DNA of 64,000 nt, taken from Phoronis australis. Its lineage: Eukaryota; Phoronida; Phoronidae. Positions 37,285 to 48,024 of the stretch are shown one piece after another; position 1 is the stretch's first letter; every line of letters begins with the position of its first letter. Position numbers and translations under genes: made by a program. Below the pieces are notes generated by a model. That model was not told the origin of the DNA and did not search any database. It worked only from the letters and a program-made list of their open reading frames with translations. Where the stretch lies: NCBI GenBank assembly GCA_002633005.1, contig NMRA01000141.1, positions 614,326 to 678,325 of the forward strand, in the 5' to 3' direction.

Positions 37285-38407
37285 GAATAAGTAAGACTCA
37301 CATGACATTTAATGGAGAGTAGGCAGTAATGGAATGTCCTACCCAAGTATTTACGTTTGCCAACCATAAATGTGACAGGTATCTTAGACGATGTTGTACA
37401 AAACGAAGTATTCTTCTTTGTCTTGGAAATCACAGGTGAGCACTTGGCAGACAGAAGTCTTTGTGGAAAGTCGACATAGCTCTCCTTCCGAATCGGTACT
37501 TTGTTGGTAACTTGATTTTGTGTGACGGGCAATTCCTGCGGACTCTGGTTAATTAAGCGCATTACCTACCAGTGGCGCTGAACGTTGCTATTCTAAACTT
37601 AAAAAGTGGAAGTTAACGATTTGGTTTAATTCCTCGTAAGACATTAAGCTGGTTTGATGGCACCGTGACGTCCATGAGTGTAGCAATGCTTAAGGGCAAG
37701 ATCCTTCAATTTGGGAGTTAATGGTGGTAGTGTACTTGAGTTTAATTTGCCATGTTTTTCATCAAAATGTACAGTTAAGTTGTATTGGTTTGTACTGTGC
37801 TTCTGTTGTGAAACAAAAGGATGAAATTTGGAACTACCAACACAGAACTGTGTACGGAGTGACTCTTTGAATGTGGGAAGTGGGCGTGCAGTAACCTTGT
37901 TTGTCTGAAAGTGAAGAATCTTAGATTTGCAAGTCGGTGTTTTTGTATTTGTGGGATAGTGCATGCCTGTATTTAGAAGCTAGTCTGTTCGCACTATTTC
38001 AGGTATAATGGCCTTTGGTTAACGCTTTCACATAGCCACTTTTGAAATGTTTGCTCAATGATGTATGTGTATATAAAAAATCTAGTGCTTAAAGTTAAAA
38101 AATCTTTGTTTTCCAAATTACTATCAAAATCATAAAGTTTGAAACAAAAACTTTTGGCAGATATGAGGTTAAAGCAGCAAGACTTTCTAGAATTATTTGT
38201 GGCTTATGCAACTTATAGTGAGAGAGCTTAGAAAAATCCTTGGGAGTTCTAGACTGTCAACTTCATGTCAAGTGAAAAATAAGTAACCCCTTTATGTATG
38301 TTTGTATCTATATTATATTACTATACTATGAATGATTAATTTATATATGTGTTAATATAAGTATATAATGCAGAACCTCTGTTGGTTGTTTTATTTTGAG
38401 GTCGCTA

Positions 38408-39199
38408 CACACCTTATTCCCGCTGTTGCCATTTAAGTGAGGCTCTTTTTAAGTTTTAAAAACGATGTGTTCTGCGCTAAATTACACTGCAAAGCGTGAT
38501 TTTTTTGCGGGCCTTGTTACATTTATTTCTCACATCAACTGTAATGTGTTATGACACCACCGGTTAGTAACACAGGGTATGTAATTATTTTGATGTTACA
38601 TGGGCAAATCACAAAATAGTGCAAAGTACAAATCCATACGCCTTACATTTTATCGTCTGCAAAACGCTAAAACAACCAAACGCGCGCCAACCACACAATG
38701 CCGGAATTCCAAGGTGACAAGATTATGATTGACAAATCGGGTGTCGCAACTGTACGTATTCCCAGTTGGAAGGATATGCAAACTACTTCTTAAATGGACC
38801 CACCTTCGGCGGCGAATTCCATATCCACGTTCATTCAAACGGAGACGAACCCCAACTCAAACGCGGCGAGACTGTCTAGCTGTCGACTTATTTATAAACA
38901 TTTTTTAAGTTTTAACATTACAACTTCAAAGACTATTCATTAAATTCTAACATGAATATTTGCTAAGAAAGCTGAATGCAATTTGTTAAGCTTAAAATAA
39001 AACTATTAACTGAATTACTGTACATTGCTCAAGCTTTACAAAAGTTACGTCGTGTGGAAAGCCTCTGGATTTTGACGAAATTTCCAAGAGGTTTTGCCCA
39101 TATCATAAGCCTGAGACTCGTGTAAAATTCTCAAATGCATCGTTTTTTAACCTAAAAAAAGGCTCACAACTAAAATGGCGACTGCGTGAATAAGGTGTA
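38408..39199. mobile_element. 792-base TIR element, TA-flanked
   Basis: About 48-base terminal inverted repeats with mismatches: left CACACCTTATTCCCGCTGTT and on to 'gaggctcttttt', right the complement of TACACCTTATTCACGCAGTC and on. Both ends abut TA, consistent with a Tc1/mariner-type MITE. Short plus-strand frames inside (from 38699 and 38791) encode no domain I know. Confidence 0.7.
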
Positions 39200-39424
39200 T
39201 AAGTCGTCTTTCCATAATGCAACTTCGAGAGGTCGAACTTCCTGAGCAACATGAGCCATTGTTAAGTGGATGATATGATTGACGCCTTTTCACATTACGC
39301 TACAATAAGACAATTGCTTTCTTTTTTCACTCTTCGATACTCAAGGAGGATAACTGTGTGTCCAATATTTGGTCCGTCAAGTCCCTGAAATTCCATCACA
39401 GCCAGTTTGCATTGTGTTTGACAC
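39131..39424 (+). repeat. direct duplication, copy 1, includes the TIR end
   Basis: Near-identical to 39426-39701 across a single N at 39425. Copy 2 lacks about 18 bases ('aaaaggctcacaac' region) of the TIR. It is likely a haplotype join. Confidence 0.8.
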
Positions 39425-39425
39425 N

Positions 39426-39701
39426 TCAAATGCATCGTTTTTTTAACCTAAATGGCGACTGCGTGAATAAGGTGTATAAGTCGTCTTTCCATAATGCAAC
39501 TTCGAGAGGTCGAACTTCCTGAGCAATATGAGCCATTGTTAAGTGGATGATATGATTGACGCCTTTTCACATTACGCTACAATAAGACAATTGCTTTCTT
39601 TTTTCACTCTTCGATACTCAAGGAGGATAACTGTGTGTCCAATATTTGGTCCGTCAAGTCCCTGAAATTCCATCACAGCCAGTTTGCATTGTGTTTGACA
39701 C
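39426..39701 (+). repeat. direct duplication, copy 2
   Basis: Second copy of the block ending at 39424, on the other side of a single N. Confidence 0.8.
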
Positions 39702-40729
39702 ATTTGCCAAGACACAATCACCATCATCACAAAGGTAGACCAGAGCATGATCTGTCAGTACAAATGTGTTGAAAATGCAAACTAAGTATTGTACCTGGAA
39801 TGCATGAGTGTAAAGTTCAGCGGTTTTAAAAAACTAACAGTTTTTATACAGTCAAACTTCATTACAATGTAACATCTTTGGAACGTTTTATCGGTGTTAA
39901 AACAGTGATAAAATGTACAAACTTCAAAGGCCCGATTTTACCTACATGTACTTTATTAGTAACAAGACACAGTCATTTGCAATGGACACCTTTTGACGAT
40001 TACTTCGGTATCAAGTTAAAATTTTCCGTCTGTAGTGACACTCAGCCATTTTTACAACGAATAACGGCCTACTTTGCAACCTTGTCTGAAGAACGTTCAC
40101 ATGCACACGCATCTGCATCGTTTGAGTTGTACAAATTTATAGGCCATACTATTGACTACCAAGGAAGTAGAAACCTAGTTCTAGGGACTAGGCAACATAT
40201 TAGATGGCTGTCCTTTTCATTACAATATTCTTTACCACCGACTTTAGACACTGCAGACTACAAAAACTAAATCCGTCATTGGAAATTTAACTTTTCTTAT
40301 TGTGTGATCAGCAAACATCGGTTAATTGCAGAACAAAATGGAAATAATCAGCATTGCAACTGCTGTTCCTTTGTTAATATGTCCCAACCTCTACTGTGTA
40401 ACCTGTCTGAGCAACACACTGGGGTGACTTAACATAAGTACATGTACACCACCGCTTATCACAGTGACCTTAATACCCCCAAAGAATGCAGTGAAATTTG
40501 ATTGGTGGAGTGTAGCATGGTCAACCAATAGGGTGGCAGCACAATACATTCATGCATAAGCATTACTAACAGCCATTCCTAGAGGCTGTGTTCCAGTCTC
40601 CAAACAGTCATTAAAGTAAATACTTGTGGTCTGTGCTATTAGATCTCAGCCACTACGGATCATTCAGAGATAACACACGCAAAATGTTCTGTAGTGTAGC
40701 ATGAATTCATGATAGATAATGTACGAAAA

Positions 40730-40735
40730 TTTATT
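40730..40735 (-). terminator. candidate polyadenylation signal of MRPS26
   Basis: AATAAA on the minus strand about 325 bases downstream of the MRPS26 stop. It is the first canonical hexamer I noticed in that direction. Use is inferred. Confidence 0.35.
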
Positions 40736-41060
40736 TTGGTTATTTGTTCTTCGTTGCGTGGAAAAGGTGAAAAAACCCATTGTGACAGGCTTGTGGATGA
40801 AAAATCACCAACAAATTATCTGTCTGAGGGTTACAACAGTTTGAGAAATCCCATAAACCCCAAACTGTCGCAATAAAACAGTGTGTGATTCATGTCTGCA
40901 CAAACTGCAGCAATTTGAGGTTTTTGACAGTTTGTACAACAGAACAAAATGTAAATCGTAGCAATAATGGTTTGTGTTTTGAAGGTCTGTGCAATCTGTC
41001 ACAATTTTTAGATCACAGTTTGTAGTCCAACAGTGTGCAGTAGTTCTTCAAGAGAATTTA

Positions 41061-41228
41061 TCAGACATTCACAGAATTAGTCCTTTTGTTATCCATTTCA
41101 CTGTTTTCCGAATTCTTCACCATATTTCCCTCCAAATCAATGGCAAAATTATAGTCACTGACAGAATCAAGGGCCTTTTCAATAGCTGCGTCCAAGTTCT
41201 CTTCACTAATATAGTCCTTTGCAGCTTC
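41061..41228 (-). CDS. MRPS26: MRPS26 exon 4 (C-terminus)
   Basis: Acceptor 'cctcttgtag', then EAAKDYISEENLDAAIEKAL, DSVSDYNFAIDLEGNMVKNS and a polar end to a TGA at 41063-41061. It carries the conserved YIxxENLxxxIExALDSxxxYN(F/W)AI block. The last 17 residues are extra relative to my recollection of the human protein. Confidence 0.93.
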   Translation of the reverse strand, partial: EAAKDYISEENLDAAIEKALDSVSDYNFAIDLEGNMVKNSENSEMDNKRTNSVNV

Positions 41229-42320
41229 CTACAAGAGGAAAAAGACATGACTTACATGATCTGCACAATCAATTAATGAATCATACATATCGCCGATAAT
41301 CATATGACTAATGTTACAACCAGCATCTCAAATTGAGCTGAATTTTTGTGATAACACTATGACTTGTTCTTTAAATCTTTCCCTTAAAGCCTAGCTTCAA
41401 TGGAATTTTGTTATTTTAGATGTACTGGACTAACCAGGTACTCCAAGCAAAGCCTTAGCAAAATAAGAAAACGTGAGTTTAATCATGCAAATGTAGGCCC
41501 GTCAAATGATAGGTGAAGCTGCCTTTTTACATCACATTGCGTCACTGCGAGATCCCTGCACAAACAAGAAAAGGTCGATAACACTTGTATTGAATAGGGG
41601 TATGAATAGAACACCATTGTGTGTGGGTATTATTCACAGCTGTTTGAATTAAAAGGTGATTCTTGCCGTGACGTAGACAAAAGCAAACCAATACGCCTAA
41701 CTATTCGCTACATTTGACAATTTATGGAACTAGTGGGCTCAAAGCGATGCTCTTAATATACTATAGGCTCCAAATTTACAAGTGTTACCGTTCAAGATAG
41801 ACTTTAAGCATCATTTGGTATTATTGTTTTGCCCCAGAGAACACCTAATACATCTCAAAAGAATGACCTGTTGGTAAAATAAATTAATTGCCACTGTATA
41901 TGAAATGAATACTTATTGGGGTGCTATTTTGGGTATACACTACATCAACATTTTATCATGAAGTCCAGGAATTGAAGCTGTTAAGGTATATCGTAACCTA
42001 AACTGGTACAGCAATAGGTTCCAGGATTGTCACTCATTCACAAAAGTTTAGAACTATCTTTGACAAACTGTTGACATACATGTCATCAAGTGTATAAATT
42101 GCAACCGGGGTCACTTAAGCTGAAAAACCAGTTATGGAAATTTGAAAATAGTAAGCACAGGCACTGATAACACAGATGCTTTGACCACTTAAAACAACCC
42201 CCAAAAGGAATCACAGCTGGCTGGCTTCAAAACTGATCTGCTGCGCACAAATCTGAGTTACGTACCTTTGTAAGACAGCTACAATCAATTATTAAACCAA
42301 GACAAAGATCCCAGGTATAC

Positions 42321-42444
42321 CTGAACAAGTCTGATTCTTTGCCCAGCCTCTAGCTTCTGTTGCTCCTTTTCTAACTCCAGTCTTTCCAGATCTTCCAAAT
42401 ATTTCTCTTCTCTCTCTTTCTGTCTGGCAAGCTGCCTTTGTTCT
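42321..42444 (-). CDS. MRPS26: MRPS26 exon 3 (charged helix)
   Basis: Acceptor 'ttatctag' and donor gtatac. Encodes REQRQLARQKEREEKYLEDL and ERLELEKEQQKLEAGQRIRL and VQ, a continuous charged helix typical of the middle of mS26. It joins exon 2 by completing a split Arg codon and exon 4 in phase 0. Confidence 0.92.
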
Positions 42445-42645
42445 CTAGATAAAAGCAGTCATAAAACAAGGGTTAACTGAGAATATTTTAAATTCACCGT
42501 GCACCAAAACGATCTAACACGTTAGCAGGTTTAATAAACACCAAATCAAGTAAAGAACAAAAATGTGCTAATCATGACATTTCGTTTCATGTCTTTTTGA
42601 GGCACGAAAATCAATTAGATGGGTGAGCATGGTGCTTTCATCAAC

Positions 42646-43111
42646 AAAAATGAATCTGTAACTGAATATCAAGAACAATGAATTTTTTAACTGTTTATCA
42701 AGAACAATGAATCTGTAACTGTTTATCACGAACAATGAATTTGTAACTGTTTATCAAGAACAATGAATTTGTAACTGTTTATCAAGAACAATGAATCTGT
42801 AACACTGTTTATCAAAAACAACGAATCTGTAACTGTTTATCAAGAACAAAGAATTTGTAACTGCTTATCAAGAACAATGAATCTGTAACTGTTTATCAAG
42901 AACAATGAATTAGTAACTATTTATCAAGAACAATGAATTTGTAACTGTTTATCAAGAACAATGAATCTGTAACACTGTTTATCAAAAACAATGAATCTGT
43001 AACTGTTCATCAAGAACAGAATTTGTAGCTGTTTATCAAGAACAATGAATCTGTAACTGTTTATCAAGAACAATGAATTTGTAACTGTTTATCAAGAACA
43101 ATTTGTAACTG
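42646..43111 (+). repeat. 28-base minisatellite in MRPS26 intron 2, about 16 copies
   Basis: Units AACAATGAATCTGTAACTGT plus TTATCAAG, with variants at the 'tctgt/tttgt' position and occasional 2-base insertions. One unit in reverse orientation (ttcattgttcgtgataaac) follows at about 43138-43156, outside the array. Confidence 0.95.
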
Positions 43112-43330
43112 TAACACAAACAACCTTTCAGGAAATTCATTGTTCGTGATAAACTTTTTAATTATGAAAGCATTATGCTACCCGTCCTGTTATCAAACAA
43201 CAAAATTTTCATTTTTTTCATAATACTCTCATCTGCCTTTGTTCTCAGTGAAATTTTTATAAAAACACAAGGTTTGCAATTATGAGATTTGATTGATCTT
43301 GGAATGCACATCATGGAGTAATGAAGCAAC

Positions 43331-43468
43331 CTCATGAGCGCGATGTCTTCGTTCCACTTTCTGTTTATCTCCAACAGACGTTGATGTTCTTCCTTCTCCC
43401 GATGGTCACTTTCCATGGCTTTCACTCCAGAATTGTCCTCAGACTGGACATCCTTGGCGAACAGTTGG
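43331..43468 (-). CDS. MRPS26: MRPS26 exon 2
   Basis: Acceptor 'gctatttccag' and donor AG/gttgct. Encodes the last base of Tyr, then QLFAKDVQSEDNSGVKAMES and DHREKEEHQRLLEINRKWNE and DIALM plus two bases of Arg. The HRE...EINRKWNEDIALMR helix aligns with the mS26 family. Confidence 0.92.
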
Positions 43469-44202
43469 CTGGAAATAGCACACAACACAAAAGGCTGGCT
43501 TTGAAATGCAAAACAATTTAAGTAATAAAAGAAAATATGACATTGAACAGAAACAAGATCATCACATAAAGTTGATAATACAGTGAAAAACACTAATATT
43601 GCATTACAAAAACAAATACAACTTCAGGGAGAGACAAAAGTAAAAAAATGAATGGGATATATAATTGTACTTTTGACAGTGTGTTTATCTTCAATCTATC
43701 ATTCACAAGAAACTGCTCCCATACATATTGTTTATTATGATTTATTTGATCCCTGAAAGGTAAATTGGCTGAACATTCCCATTACAGATCCAGGTATCGA
43801 GCAATGTAGTTGCCTATACAGCTATGTTAGCAACAAGACCATCATGACTTGATCATTTAGACTTAAGACGTAATTTAAGCAAATGCGTTCGGCATACGAG
43901 GGGCTTCACCGGCCCAGTTCAGATGGTAAGCATGGCCTACATAGGTGTATGGTGTTTTCTCTAATAGTTTGTACACTTAGTTCGCACACGGCCCTTGAAA
44001 CATAGCGTTTGTCTCTATTTCGTACTAGAGTCTAAGGGCGAGGGAAAAATAGTTCATACACATATTTGCATTAGAAAAATAATTTTACAAGCTTTTTGGC
44101 AAGGTAAAATGAAAATTTGTATTCTTAAAAAAGAACACAAATCAATAAGTGCCAGTTCTATTCGGGTAGGTTTTAGAATCTGGGATAGGTGACGTCCCTG
44201 AT

Positions 44203-44272
44203 TAAAAGTGATTTAAGATCAGTTACTCCCACTAAATAACAACTGGGAGTGACTGGTTCTCTAATCACTTTT
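44203..44272. repeat. foldback hairpin in MRPS26 intron 1
   Basis: Arms of about 29 bases, starting 'taaaagtgatt' and meeting at 'actccca'/'tgggagt', with several mismatches in the middle. The loop is about 12 bases. Confidence 0.7.
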
Positions 44273-44479
44273 AAACCCAGAACCCATCTATTTGACTATT
44301 ACCAGGAATCTTGTTCAATGTTTTTTACTAAAAACCTAAAAGCCAAAGGGAATTTGGGCACTGAATTTGGCGCTTAACACATCAATCACACTGACAAGAT
44401 GACATTCCTTGACCTTGAACTGTTGATTAGTGCTAACATTAACTGAATTAATCAGTCAAATGAGTAATAAACTTCATAC

Positions 44480-44706
44480 TAAATCGATCGCATAGTTGTC
44501 CTGTAGTGTGCGTATTCCCTGAGTAAAAATTGTCTTTCCTCAGGATCTTCCAGAGTGGGTTGGCGCACGATGTAAATTTTACTTGGAGCTTTTGGCAATC
44601 GGTAATCTTTCCTTCCTCTTATTATGATCAAGCGATTCTGAGTTTGTGATGAATCTAGAAAACAGCGAAGCTGGTTCACAATTTGTCGGTTAACTCGAGA
44701 AAACAT
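44480..44706 (-). CDS. MRPS26: MRPS26 exon 1 (targeting peptide and mS26 core)
   Basis: ATG at 44706, then MFSRVNRQIVNQLRCFLDSS, a positively charged presequence with no acidic residue before Asp18. It is followed by RGRKDYRLPKAPSKIYIVRQ, PTLEDPEERQFLLREYAHYR and TTMRSI plus two bases of Tyr. The donor is gtatga. The unspliced frame meets a TAG at the junction, so splicing is required. Confidence 0.93.
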
Positions 44707-45152
44707 TGTTCAGACTTCACTCCCCAGTTCATTACTCAGAGAACACAGTGTGTTCACAGCGCGGAAGACAGTGACATCTGCTGGGGTGGTAGTGTAATTT
44801 TACATTTGAGTAAATTAATTGAAAAAAAATGTCAACTCATATACAGCACAATAATGAGGTAAATATTGAATCGAATCCACAGGGAAAAAGCTCTTAGCAT
44901 TGTAGAAAATCAAAATTAAATTTGAATAAAGCTTTAAAAAAATCCAAAGGGTTTCTATTATAAGAGCACGCCACATTGAAGTGCCCTTGCAAGTTCCAAC
45001 GATAATAACGTTGATATGTGGTTGATCGAATACGTTGACAGTCTGTCGAGGACGAAACAGTTACTGCTTGCAGCGTCATTGCTTTGTACTGGAGGTGGTG
45101 ATACTTTTGTTATTTATATTAATTCATGAACGACGCTTTTCTGTCGGTGGTG

Positions 45153-45201
45153 TACTACTTCAATCATTCAGCTTCACATTGCCATTCTTACACCCTCTCA
45201 C
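45153..45201 (+). repeat. 49-base perfect direct repeat, copy 1
   Basis: Starts 'tactacttcaatcattcagc' and ends 'caccctctcac'. Identical to 46168-46216. Confidence 0.9.
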
Positions 45202-45577
45202 TAGGGAGGACAATCAAAAAGTAGGTCACGGTGCTCCATATCTGCCTCCGTGTAAAACCCACGTCGGTAAATTACCCGATTTCAGACTTCAAAGTTAACT
45301 ATAAGACAATTTTGTGTTATAAATCATTACCTTAGTCTTTATTTGTAAGTTTGTAATCTTTTTGTCTCAAATTATCGCTGATAAATCATTTTTTGTAAGC
45401 TTTTTTTAGCGCACGATTTTCCGCCATGCGATCAACTTTCGAAAAAGTACCTCTTGTTCCTCCTATCCAAAAGAGCACTATACTCTCAAATACAAACATG
45501 AAATTTGGACAGGATGTAGTTTAGATGCGTGCGCATCTCCTCAAGTTGTTTTCTCGAAGTCAAGGCCAAGTTTTCAT

Positions 45578-45774
45578 NNNNNNNNNNNNNNNNNNNNNNN
45601 NNNNNNNNNNNNNNNNNNNNNNNNNNNNNNNNNNNNNNNNNNNNNNNNNNNNNNNNNNNNNNNNNNNNNNNNNNNNNNNNNNNNNNNNNNNNNNNNNNNN
45701 NNNNNNNNNNNNNNNNNNNNNNNNNNNNNNNNNNNNNNNNNNNNNNNNNNNNNNNNNNNNNNNNNNNNNNNNNN
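45578..45774. other. assembly gap (197 N)
   Basis: Unknown sequence in the MRPS26/EXD2 intergenic region. Frames reported across it would be artefacts. Confidence 1.
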
Positions 45775-46121
45775 TAAGAACCCAGCGTATCGCATTTGTC
45801 TGCGGATTTTTCCTTTGGCCTTCTAGATCCTACTAGTGCCTGGGAAAAACAGATACATTGCATAAACAAACCCTGGATCTTGTTTTGTGTCCCGTCGGAA
45901 GAAAATTTAAATTCGAAAACATCTTCTGAAAACGCACAAAAAAGTGTATTAGTAAAATCTACTGATTTTTAAGTGGTTTTAAAAAACAATCGGTAAACTC
46001 ACCGATTTTTGTCTCATTACTTTGATACGTGTCTCTTCCGATAAGTTAGTACCTAACGTGCAGACGAGCACTCCAAATTGGAACGCTAAGTCCCGCGTGG
46101 TTGCGCTGCACGCGAAACAAG

Positions 46122-46155
46122 ATGGCGGACGACCTTTGGAGCCTGACGACAATAG
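46122..46155 (+). CDS. EXD2: EXD2 exon 1 (34 nt, start of membrane anchor)
   Basis: ATGGCGGACGACC opens MADDLWSLTTI plus one base of Gly, ending at donor gtaacc. Joined to exon 2 it gives LWSLTTIGALAYWLHIQ, a short hydrophobic helix followed by basic residues. That is the layout of the N-terminal mitochondrial membrane anchor of EXD2. The in-phase join and the good Kozak context support this start over the ATG inside intron 1 just before exon 2. Confidence 0.85.
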
Positions 46156-46167
46156 GTAACCGGACTA

Positions 46168-46216
46168 TACTACTTCAATCATTCAGCTTCACATTGCCAT
46201 TCTTACACCCTCTCAC
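46168..46216 (+). repeat. 49-base perfect direct repeat, copy 2
   Basis: Identical to 45153-45201 and begins 12 bases after the EXD2 exon 1 donor. Confidence 0.9.
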
Positions 46217-46223
46217 GCACATC

Positions 46224-46352
46224 CACAGGCGGCAGTGGTTAGCGGTCCCTGATTTGGAGAACCATGCAATCACTGAATAACGTGACTGTTACTTCGTGGA
46301 CGAAAGTAGTTCTTTAAATCAGGGACCACTATATCCTACCAGTGCCCACAGG
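46224..46352. repeat. foldback hairpin in EXD2 intron 1
   Basis: Arms of about 38 bases containing 'ggtccctgattt' and 'aaatcagggacc', outer parts 'cacaggcg' and complement degraded, loop about 50 bases. No coding capacity. Confidence 0.65.
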
Positions 46353-47270
46353 CGCCTCTTGATTATCAGGCGATCAACGTTAATACTATCAAGCGGTTGT
46401 CAAGGTTCCCTGCTGAGTGCTGTGCTCTCATGTCTCCGTGACTCAGTTTCAGAGTCAGACTCAGTCAGGACTAGGGCCAGCCCATGCTTAGTCAGCCAGC
46501 TAGCTGTGTGCAGACTATCGTTAAAATACAGCTAGGTACCACTTTGTTGAGCTCCGTTATATCCCCAAATTTCACGTAAACTGGGTAGTTCTGCTCGTTA
46601 CCTCGCTGTGGAACTTAACATCTAGAGCTAACATCCGGTGAATCCATTAAAAATTGTTTTTTAACAAAAAACGCCTATCATCATGCTGAAAACAGTACGC
46701 TCATGACACATGCACGCATGCACCATTTTTCTAAATTTTTTAGTATCTCTCGGGAAATGATGGCAGCTTCGCAGCAGCAAAATTTCTTCTGAAATCCGGT
46801 TTGCTGGTATTAAAATACTACGAACCTTCAACGAAATGAAACAAGTTCCGATAATTAGTTGTGACATGTGCGCAACCTTGTGGAAAAAGAACTGTTTATT
46901 GGAGAATCGGTGAAAAAAAGAAATTTGGCCAATAGGTGATGCTATATTTCATGGCAATGAAAGCCGACGCATGAGATTGATCTACAACTTTAGCAGCAGA
47001 ATAGCAATTCAACGCCAATTTTTCTAAACATCAGCAAATGATTATTTTAGTCGTGGAAGAGTGTGGTTTTTAACGGTACTAATTTTGTGTCAGATTTTGT
47101 TTGGCCAGTTTTTTATCCACACCGGCGCAAAGCTGTATATTTAGTATGTATAGCTTTGCATCAAGACTAGGCCAGGCTCAGCTCAACCAAGTCACATAAA
47201 ACTTGGTTTGTTCCTTTTCTCCCATACACTATAAATGGCGTAACTTCTTGCTTTCTAGTTGTATTGTGTG

Positions 47271-47302
47271 TATGTGCGCGCGCGCGTGTGCGTGCATGTG
47301 TC
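47271..47302 (+). repeat. alternating purine-pyrimidine tract
   Basis: GTGTATGTGCGCGCGCGCGT followed by GTGCGTGCATGTG: a short CG/TG run with Z-DNA-forming potential in EXD2 intron 1. Confidence 0.7.
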
Positions 47303-47748
47303 TAGCACAACAAAACTGCATTACGAAAATTCTCATCTGTAGTGTTGTTTGCAGTATGTCATTACCAATCCCTCATGTGAAAGAACCCCAAGGTTTTATT
47401 CTCTACTCTTAGAGAGGCCTGAAACACGACAAACCGACTAAATTGCATTATTCAAAGTGGTTTCTGCCACTGAAACAGAATTCAACCTGCTCACCAGGTA
47501 ATTTTAGGGTTTGTTCGTAAAGATTTCTAATTTCTGTTCACACCAAAGCATTTTCTTCTAGTTTCAAATTTCCTAAAATCGATCTGTCAATTGCTCACCA
47601 CTTCGTCAATTTTTCTCCCAAAAGGCAAAGCACGTCTCTTTATTTGGTATGGCAAGTCATAGATCCAGCAGATTCCCATGTATGGAAAATTTGGCCTTTG
47701 ACCTCAAGTGACTTCAAGGAACTGACTGAGCGCAAGTGGATATTTACC

Positions 47749-47960
47749 ATAAGTGGGAGGGAGATTAGAAACTCTGTGGTTACCACGGAGTTTTTCATTC
47801 GCGTACATTTCAAAAATCGTGAATTTTGCGATTCTTTCTGGAAAATTCCTCACAGGGGAAAGTGAATTAGTCTGTACTAGACGCTGCAGGATGGTACTTT
47901 CGTCAGGAATTGTTTAAAAAATATTTTTGACTAGCTTTCGTGTTCCGTGCCTCTTTATAG
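47749..47960 (-). repeat. dispersed repeat, copy 2
   Basis: Inverted relative to the copy at 15066-15275, about 210 bases. It contains the near-perfect hairpin 'aaactctgtggt'/'accacggagttt'. It ends 64 bases upstream of EXD2 exon 2. Confidence 0.7.
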
Positions 47961-48024
47961 TCTGCTGTATTTAAAATCCCTGATCATCGACTGAGATTGA
48001 AATGGGACTTGATTTTTTTCTCAG

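Larger units (their letters stand above)
37260..41060. other. convergent intergenic region between Ral and MRPS26
   Basis: Contains the 3'UTR of Ral 4b and of MRPS26 on opposite strands, a 792-base TIR element (38408-39199) and a single-N duplication (39131-39701). A 130-codon plus-strand frame at 39878-40270 shows no recognisable domain and no splice or promoter context, so I do not call it a gene. Confidence 0.5.
41061..44706 (-). other. MRPS26 gene locus (four coding exons)
   Basis: Small-subunit mitochondrial ribosomal protein S26 (mS26), predicted 218 residues against 205 in human. All four exons join in phase with GT-AG introns. The N-terminus is basic and amphipathic, as a mitochondrial targeting peptide should be. 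After it come the family landmarks: GRKDYRLPKAPSKI, then LLREYAHYRTTMRSIYQLF, a long charged helix (HREKEEHQRLLEINRKWNE and REQRQLARQKEREEK...), and a C-terminal YISEENLDAAIEKALDSVSD then YNFAID. These align along the whole of mS26. The protein is a structural component of the mitoribosomal small subunit, and it has no catalytic role. It is head-to-head with EXD2. Confidence 0.93.
44707..46121. promoter_or_regulatory. divergent intergenic region, MRPS26 / EXD2
   Basis: About 1.4 kb between two start codons facing away from each other, including 197 N (45578-45774). A 49-base sequence present here (45153-45201) is repeated perfectly just inside EXD2 intron 1 (46168-46216). The EXD2 start lies in CAAGATGGCGGAC, a close match to the YY1-type AAGATGGCGGC element common at start sites of housekeeping and mitochondrial genes. 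No canonical TATA box stands out at either gene. Confidence 0.5.

Noticed and set aside
36969-37562. Longest open frame of the window (197 codons, minus strand)
   Set aside because: It is antisense across Ral exon 4b and its flanks, has a low-complexity Phe/Leu/Ile stretch that is the complement of the lysine-rich tail, and shows no domain or splice context.
39878-40270. 130-codon plus-strand frame in the Ral/MRPS26 convergent region
   Set aside because: No recognisable domain, no promoter or splice signals, and AT-rich composition like the surrounding non-coding DNA. Possible but unsupported.
42646-43111. CRISPR-like array
   Set aside because: Units are contiguous without unique spacers and lie in a eukaryotic intron; this is a minisatellite.
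43162-43593. 143-codon minus-strand frame
   Set aside because: Only its middle (43331-43468) is real, as MRPS26 exon 2. The rest is intron translated on both sides.
45486-45869. Open frames across the N gap on both strands
   Set aside because: They exist only because N codons are read through.
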